A stretch of 18,401 nt of DNA, taken from contig DIWB01000013.1 in assembly GCA_002428385.1 (NCBI GenBank), positions 713 through 19,113 on the forward strand, read 5' to 3'. The position numbers and the translations under genes were made by a program. The stretch is from Bacteroidales bacterium UBA6117 (GTDB taxonomy: Bacteria; Bacteroidota; Bacteroidia; Bacteroidales; VadinHA17). The notes under the pieces were generated by a model. The model was not told the origin of the DNA and did no database searches. It saw nothing but the letters and a program-made list of their open reading frames with translations. Of the stretch, positions 14,803-18,401 are shown one piece after another; within the stretch, counting starts at the first letter, position 1; every line of letters starts with the position of its first letter.

Positions 14803-17800
14803 ATGAAGGAAAACGAACTGACCGGCATTTTTAACGATCACCCTGTTCTGGGGAATTTATCAGAGGCCATTGAATCAAGGACCGGCAGGATAAACCTGTC
14901 AGGATTATCCGGATCGCTCAGGTCTGTTGCAATTGCCAGAATCTTCCATGACACAACGATGATCCATGTTGCGGTGATACCTGAAAAGGAGGATGCCGCC
15001 TATCTCTATAACGACCTGGTCTCGCTTACAGGAGGCGACTCCGTATTCTTTTTCCCTTCTACTTTCAAGCGTTCCGTCCAATATGAGCAGACCGAGCCTG
15101 CAAACATAGTGCTCAGGACCGAAGTGCTGAACCACCTCACGTCGGGAAAGAGAAAAGGCATCATTGTCACCTATCCCGAATCGGTGATGGAAAAGGTGAT
15201 AAGCCGCAGGAACCTCAAAAAGAACACCATGAACATCTCAAAGGGAGACAGGGTTTCGCTTGAATTCCTTGAAGAGATGCTTCATGAATACAACTTCGAG
15301 AGAGTCGACTTTGTTTATGAGCCCGGACAATATGCTGTCAGGGGAAGCATTGCCGATATCTTCTCCTACTCCGCCGACCTTCCGTTCAGGATCGACTTCT
15401 TCGGCGAGGAGGTGGAATCGATCCGTACATTCAACACCGACGACCAGCTATCAATAGAGGTTAAAAAACAGGTTTCAATCATTCCAAACATCCAGGATAT
15501 CTCGATAGAGGAGGTGACCGATTCATTCACCGACTTTCTTCCTCCTTCTTCACTTATCTGGTTTGAGGATGCCTCCTATATAAAGGAAAAGATGAACAAC
15601 ATCTTCTCGCAGATACTGGCAAGGGATGAAGCAGGACTGACTTCCGGCAAGAAGGAGCTTATAATGACCGGATCGAGGTTCCTGGAAGAATGCAGCAAAT
15701 TCCGGACAGTTGAGTTCGGAAGAACCGGCTATTTTAATCCTTCGGAACAATTTGCATTCCGGAGCGAGCCACAGCCGGTATTTAACAAGAACTTCGGATT
15801 GCTGGCCGAGAAGCTGATAGCCAACAACATTGAAGGTTACGAAACATATATTATCTCTGAAAGCCAGTCGCAGATCGACAGGCTGCATGACATTTTTGCC
15901 GAGATAAATCCCGACCTGAAATTCACGCCCAGACTTCTGAACCTTCACGGCGGCTTTACCGACCACGATCTGAAAGTATCCGTTTACACCGATCATCAGA
16001 TATTCGACAGATATCATAAATTCAGTATCAGGGGCTACTTTACAAGGAAGGAAAGCATATCGATAAAGGAGCTGACAGGCCTTAACCCGGGAGATTATGT
16101 AGTCCATATAGATCATGGCATCGGCAGATTCGGCGGCCTTGAGAAAATCCAGGTGAACGGAAGGATACAGGAGGCGATCAAGCTTGTTTACAAGGACAAT
16201 GACATCCTCTATGTCGGTATACACTCGCTCCACAGGATATCGAAGTACAAGGGAAAGGATGAATCGGAGCCCAGGATCTACAAGCTTGGATCGGGAGCGT
16301 GGCAGAAGCTGAAGCAGGCCACCAAGAAGAGGGTGAAGGATATAGCTAAGGACCTCATCCTCCTCTACGCCGAGAGAATGTCGGTACCCGGGTATTCGTT
16401 CTCGCCCGATTCATATCTGCAGCGCGAACTCGAAGCCTCATTCCTTTACGAGGACACTCCCGACCAGCTTAGCGCCACAATTGCGGTGAAAGAGGACATG
16501 GAAGCCGAACACCCGATGGACAGGCTCGTTTGCGGGGATGTAGGTTTCGGCAAAACTGAAGTGGCGGTCAGGGCAGCCTTCAAATCAGCCTCCGACAGCA
16601 AGCAGACAGCCATCCTGGTGCCAACCACCATTCTGGCCCTCCAGCATTATAAGACATTCACAGCAAGGCTGAAAGGATTCCCGTGCAAGATTGATTATGT
16701 GAGCAGGCATAGGAAACCGGCCGATCAGAAACGGATTCTGAAGGAGCTTGAGGAAGGGAAGATTGACATAATCATAGGCACCCATAAACTCGCCGGAAAG
16801 GATGTAAAGTTCAGGGACCTCGGACTGCTTGTAATTGACGAAGAGCAGAGGTTCGGCGTATCAGTGAAGGAGAAGATAAAGAAACTGAGATCAAATGTCG
16901 ATACCCTTACGCTTACAGCAACACCCATTCCGCGTACTCTCCAGTTTTCACTGATGGGGGCCCGCGACCTCTCCATTATAAATACCCCTCCTCCGAACAG
17001 GATGCCCATCATAACCGAGATACACGGTTTCAACGAGGATATAATCAAGGAAGGGATTGAGTATGAGGTCAGCCGTAACGGACAGGTTTTCTTCATACAC
17101 AACAGGGTTGAGAACATTAAGGAGCTGCAGGCTAAGATAAGCCGCATCTGCCCCAATGTAAGGACGGCAGTTGTTCACGGGAAGATGGAGGGAGTGGATA
17201 TTGAGAACGTGATGTTTGATTTCATCCAGGGCGACTACGACGTGCTTGTAGCAACGACCATTATTGAATCGGGGCTCGACATACCCAATGCAAATACAAT
17301 ATTCATCAATGAGGCTCATCACTTCGGACTCTCGGAGCTTCACCAGCTGAGGGGCCGGGTCGGAAGGTCGAACAGGAAAGCCTTCTGCTATCTCCTTGCT
17401 CCCCCCGTTGAAAATCTCACCCATGAGGCCAAAAGGCGGCTGAGGGCGATAGAGGAATTCTCTGAACTCGGAAGCGGATTCAACATTGCCATGCAGGATC
17501 TTGATATCCGCGGATCGGGAAATCTGCTCGGCGCGGAACAAAGCGGTTTCATAGCAGATGTCGGATACGAGACCTACCAGAAAATCCTTAATGAGGCAAT
17601 GACTGAACTAAGGGAGTCGGAACCTCAGCTCCGGGAACAGGAAGTCAGGGAAGCAGGCAAACCCCAAAGCGCTGAAAAACAAAAACCGTATGTCACTGAC
17701 TTCCAGATTGAGACCGATCTGGAGATCATGTTCCCCGATGAATATGTATCAAATATCTCCGAAAGAATCAGGCTTTACAAGGAACTCAACGAGATCGATA

Positions 17801-18171
17801 ATGAGGAAGGACTTGAGCTTTATGAAAGCCGGCTGACAGACAGGTTCGGGCCGCTCCCTCCGCCGGCATCATCGCTTCTCGACGTAGTGAGGATAAAATG
17901 GATATCCACCCGGCTTGGAATAGAAAAGATATTTCTGAAGAACAATCTTCTGATCGCGTTTTTCGTTTCCGATCCTAATTCAAAATTCTATCGCAGTTCC
18001 CTGTTTGTGTCTTTCATGAATTATGTCAACCGGCATCAGAAAAGAATGTCGGTTAAACAAAAGGAATCAAAACTGAGTCTTACAATTACCGGTATAGAAA
18101 ATGTAAGATCGGCTATCCGAATACTGCAGGGCATTGAAGATGAAGCTAAAGGGCAGATCAGCAAAGGATAA
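14803..18171 (+). CDS. mfd: Transcription-repair coupling factor Mfd
   Basis: This 1122-residue DNA translocase releases RNA polymerase stalled at DNA lesions and recruits UvrA for nucleotide excision repair. The N-terminal UvrB-like region (about 1-300) is followed by the RNA polymerase-interaction (CarD-like) domain near 427-485 (NPGDYVVHIDHGIGRFGGLE). The RecG-like helicase core has Walker A GDVGFGKTE (578-586), the DEEQ box 679-682 (VIDEEQRFG), TATPIPRTL (705-713), ATTIIESGLDIPNANT (817-832) and QLRGRVGRS (848-856). A TRCF C-terminal domain fills about 965-1110. A charged linker (about 935-962) rich in E, R and Q precedes it. Length is normal for the family (E. coli Mfd has 1148 residues). 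It follows the kinase gene after 46 bases, either by read-through or from its own promoter at 14778-14785. Confidence 0.97.
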   Translation: MKENELTGIFNDHPVLGNLSEAIESRTGRINLSGLSGSLRSVAIARIFHDTTMIHVAVIPEKEDAAYLYNDLVSLTGGDSVFFFPSTFKRSVQYEQTEPANIVLRTEVLNHLTSGKRKGIIVTYPESVMEKVISRRNLKKNTMNISKGDRVSLEFLEEMLHEYNFERVDFVYEPGQYAVRGSIADIFSYSADLPFRIDFFGEEVESIRTFNTDDQLSIEVKKQVSIIPNIQDISIEEVTDSFTDFLPPSSLIWFEDASYIKEKMNNIFSQILARDEAGLTSGKKELIMTGSRFLEECSKFRTVEFGRTGYFNPSEQFAFRSEPQPVFNKNFGLLAEKLIANNIEGYETYIISESQSQIDRLHDIFAEINPDLKFTPRLLNLHGGFTDHDLKVSVYTDHQIFDRYHKFSIRGYFTRKESISIKELTGLNPGDYVVHIDHGIGRFGGLEKIQVNGRIQEAIKLVYKDNDILYVGIHSLHRISKYKGKDESEPRIYKLGSGAWQKLKQATKKRVKDIAKDLILLYAERMSVPGYSFSPDSYLQRELEASFLYEDTPDQLSATIAVKEDMEAEHPMDRLVCGDVGFGKTEVAVRAAFKSASDSKQTAILVPTTILALQHYKTFTARLKGFPCKIDYVSRHRKPADQKRILKELEEGKIDIIIGTHKLAGKDVKFRDLGLLVIDEEQRFGVSVKEKIKKLRSNVDTLTLTATPIPRTLQFSLMGARDLSIINTPPPNRMPIITEIHGFNEDIIKEGIEYEVSRNGQVFFIHNRVENIKELQAKISRICPNVRTAVVHGKMEGVDIENVMFDFIQGDYDVLVATTIIESGLDIPNANTIFINEAHHFGLSELHQLRGRVGRSNRKAFCYLLAPPVENLTHEAKRRLRAIEEFSELGSGFNIAMQDLDIRGSGNLLGAEQSGFIADVGYETYQKILNEAMTELRESEPQLREQEVREAGKPQSAEKQKPYVTDFQIETDLEIMFPDEYVSNISERIRLYKELNEIDNEEGLELYESRLTDRFGPLPPPASSLLDVVRIKWISTRLGIEKIFLKNNLLIAFFVSDPNSKFYRSSLFVSFMNYVNRHQKRMSVKQKESKLSLTITGIENVRSAIRILQGIEDEAKGQISKG

Positions 18172-18206
18172 TACTGCAATAAGATGAAAATGGGCCTTTC
18201 AAATAT

Positions 18207-18225
18207 GTTATAACATTGTTATAAC
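18207..18225. promoter_or_regulatory. Double GTTATAAC palindrome
   Basis: The 8-base perfect palindrome GTTATAAC occurs at 18207-18214 and 18218-18225, separated by ATT, giving an 11-base repeat spacing of about one helical turn. This looks like a paired operator for a small DNA-binding protein, but no gene starts within the remaining 170 bases. The gene-free tail begins just after the mfd stop at 18171. Confidence 0.35.
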
Positions 18226-18263
18226 GTTCACTAAAAACAGTTCTGGAGAAATAGAAAATGAAA

Positions 18264-18392
18264 ACCACAGCGGTTGATTTTGAATAATCACCTGCCGGAA
18301 ACTGCAACAGCAGTGGATTGTAAGCCATCACCTGTGGAAAACCGCGGCAGCGGTGAAAAACCACTACAGCGGTAAGAAACCGCGGCAGCGGT
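18264..18392. repeat. Array of small hairpin units near the right edge
   Basis: Hairpins with 5-base arms around a short loop recur. ACTGC-AACA-GCAGT is at 18301-18314, ACCGC-GGCA-GCGGT at 18341-18354 and again at 18379-18392, a one-mismatch form ACCAC-TACA-GCGGT at 18360-18373, and a shortened ACCAC-A-GCGGT at 18264-18274. The last three full units start at 18341, 18360 and 18379, exactly 19 bases apart. ATCACCTG is also repeated at 18287 and 18327, 40 bases apart. No coding potential is evident, and the array reaches almost to the window end, so it may continue. Confidence 0.6.
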
Positions 18393-18401
18393 TTAATGTG
18401 A

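Noticed and set aside
15550..17541. Long antisense frames within mfd (15550-16233 with 227 codons, 16948-17541 with 197 codons)
   Set aside because: Mfd on the plus strand has every helicase motif intact through this region. The antisense translations show no domain and are explained by codon bias on the other strand.
18158..18364. A 68-codon minus-strand frame in the tail after mfd
   Set aside because: It is drawn from the hairpin array and the mfd 3' end and has no homology-like pattern or start signal.
18264..18392. CRISPR-like array near the right edge
   Set aside because: Units are short hairpins spaced only 19 bases apart with almost no spacer between them, and there are no cas genes, so it is a tandem palindromic repeat instead.

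Overview
The window reads as a chromosomal segment from a member of the Bacteroidota, probably a Bacteroidales/Marinilabiliales-type organism. Direct signs are a Bacteroidota-style rRNA promoter (a TTTG element, 19 bases, then TATCTTTG), AT-rich translation starts without clear Shine-Dalgarno sequences, a three-gene set of ~780-residue FtsX/MacB-type permeases, and an NtrC-family regulator with the GAFTDA variant. The genus assignment is inference, because only about 41 bases of 16S rRNA are present.

Layout. (1) 1-350: the 5' end of a 16S rRNA gene leaving the window leftwards on the minus strand, with its leader (hairpin and boxA-like element) and promoter. (2) 356-2508, plus strand: a polyprenol-phosphate mannosyltransferase-like GT2 enzyme followed by dihydroorotase (pyrC). 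(3) 2524-3774, minus strand: aspartate kinase (lysC), convergent with pyrC. (4) 3775-4325: a gene-free, repeat-rich spacer with a ~200-base imperfect inverted-repeat element. (5) 4326-11730, minus strand: three tandem paralogous FtsX/MacB-type ABC permeases with no ATPase gene in the window. The first spacer between them (9044-9363) is full of small palindromes. (6) 11731-12030: a divergent intergenic region with an operator-like inverted repeat and a CACGGAG/CTCTGTG repeat that runs close to the regulator start codon. (7) 12031-14756, plus strand: a sigma-54-dependent response regulator and its membrane histidine kinase, translationally coupled by an ATGA overlap. (8) 14803-18171: mfd, the transcription-repair coupling factor. 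(9) 18172-18401: a gene-free tail with a GTTATAAC double palindrome and an array of small hairpins, partly with a 19-base period, that probably continues past the window.

How the parts fit. The histidine kinase and response regulator are transcribed divergently from the permeases, and the obvious hypothesis is that they sense envelope stress or a toxic compound and control the permeases. I could not find a convincing sigma-54 (-24/-12) promoter in the shared intergenic region, so that link is positional only. The housekeeping genes (rRNA, pyrC, lysC, mfd) look ordinary. The less explained material is the intergenic repeats: at least four different palindromic families in 18 kb, one of them close enough to the regulator start codon to affect start calling and possibly translation. 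No prophage, transposase, CRISPR array or defence system is visible.
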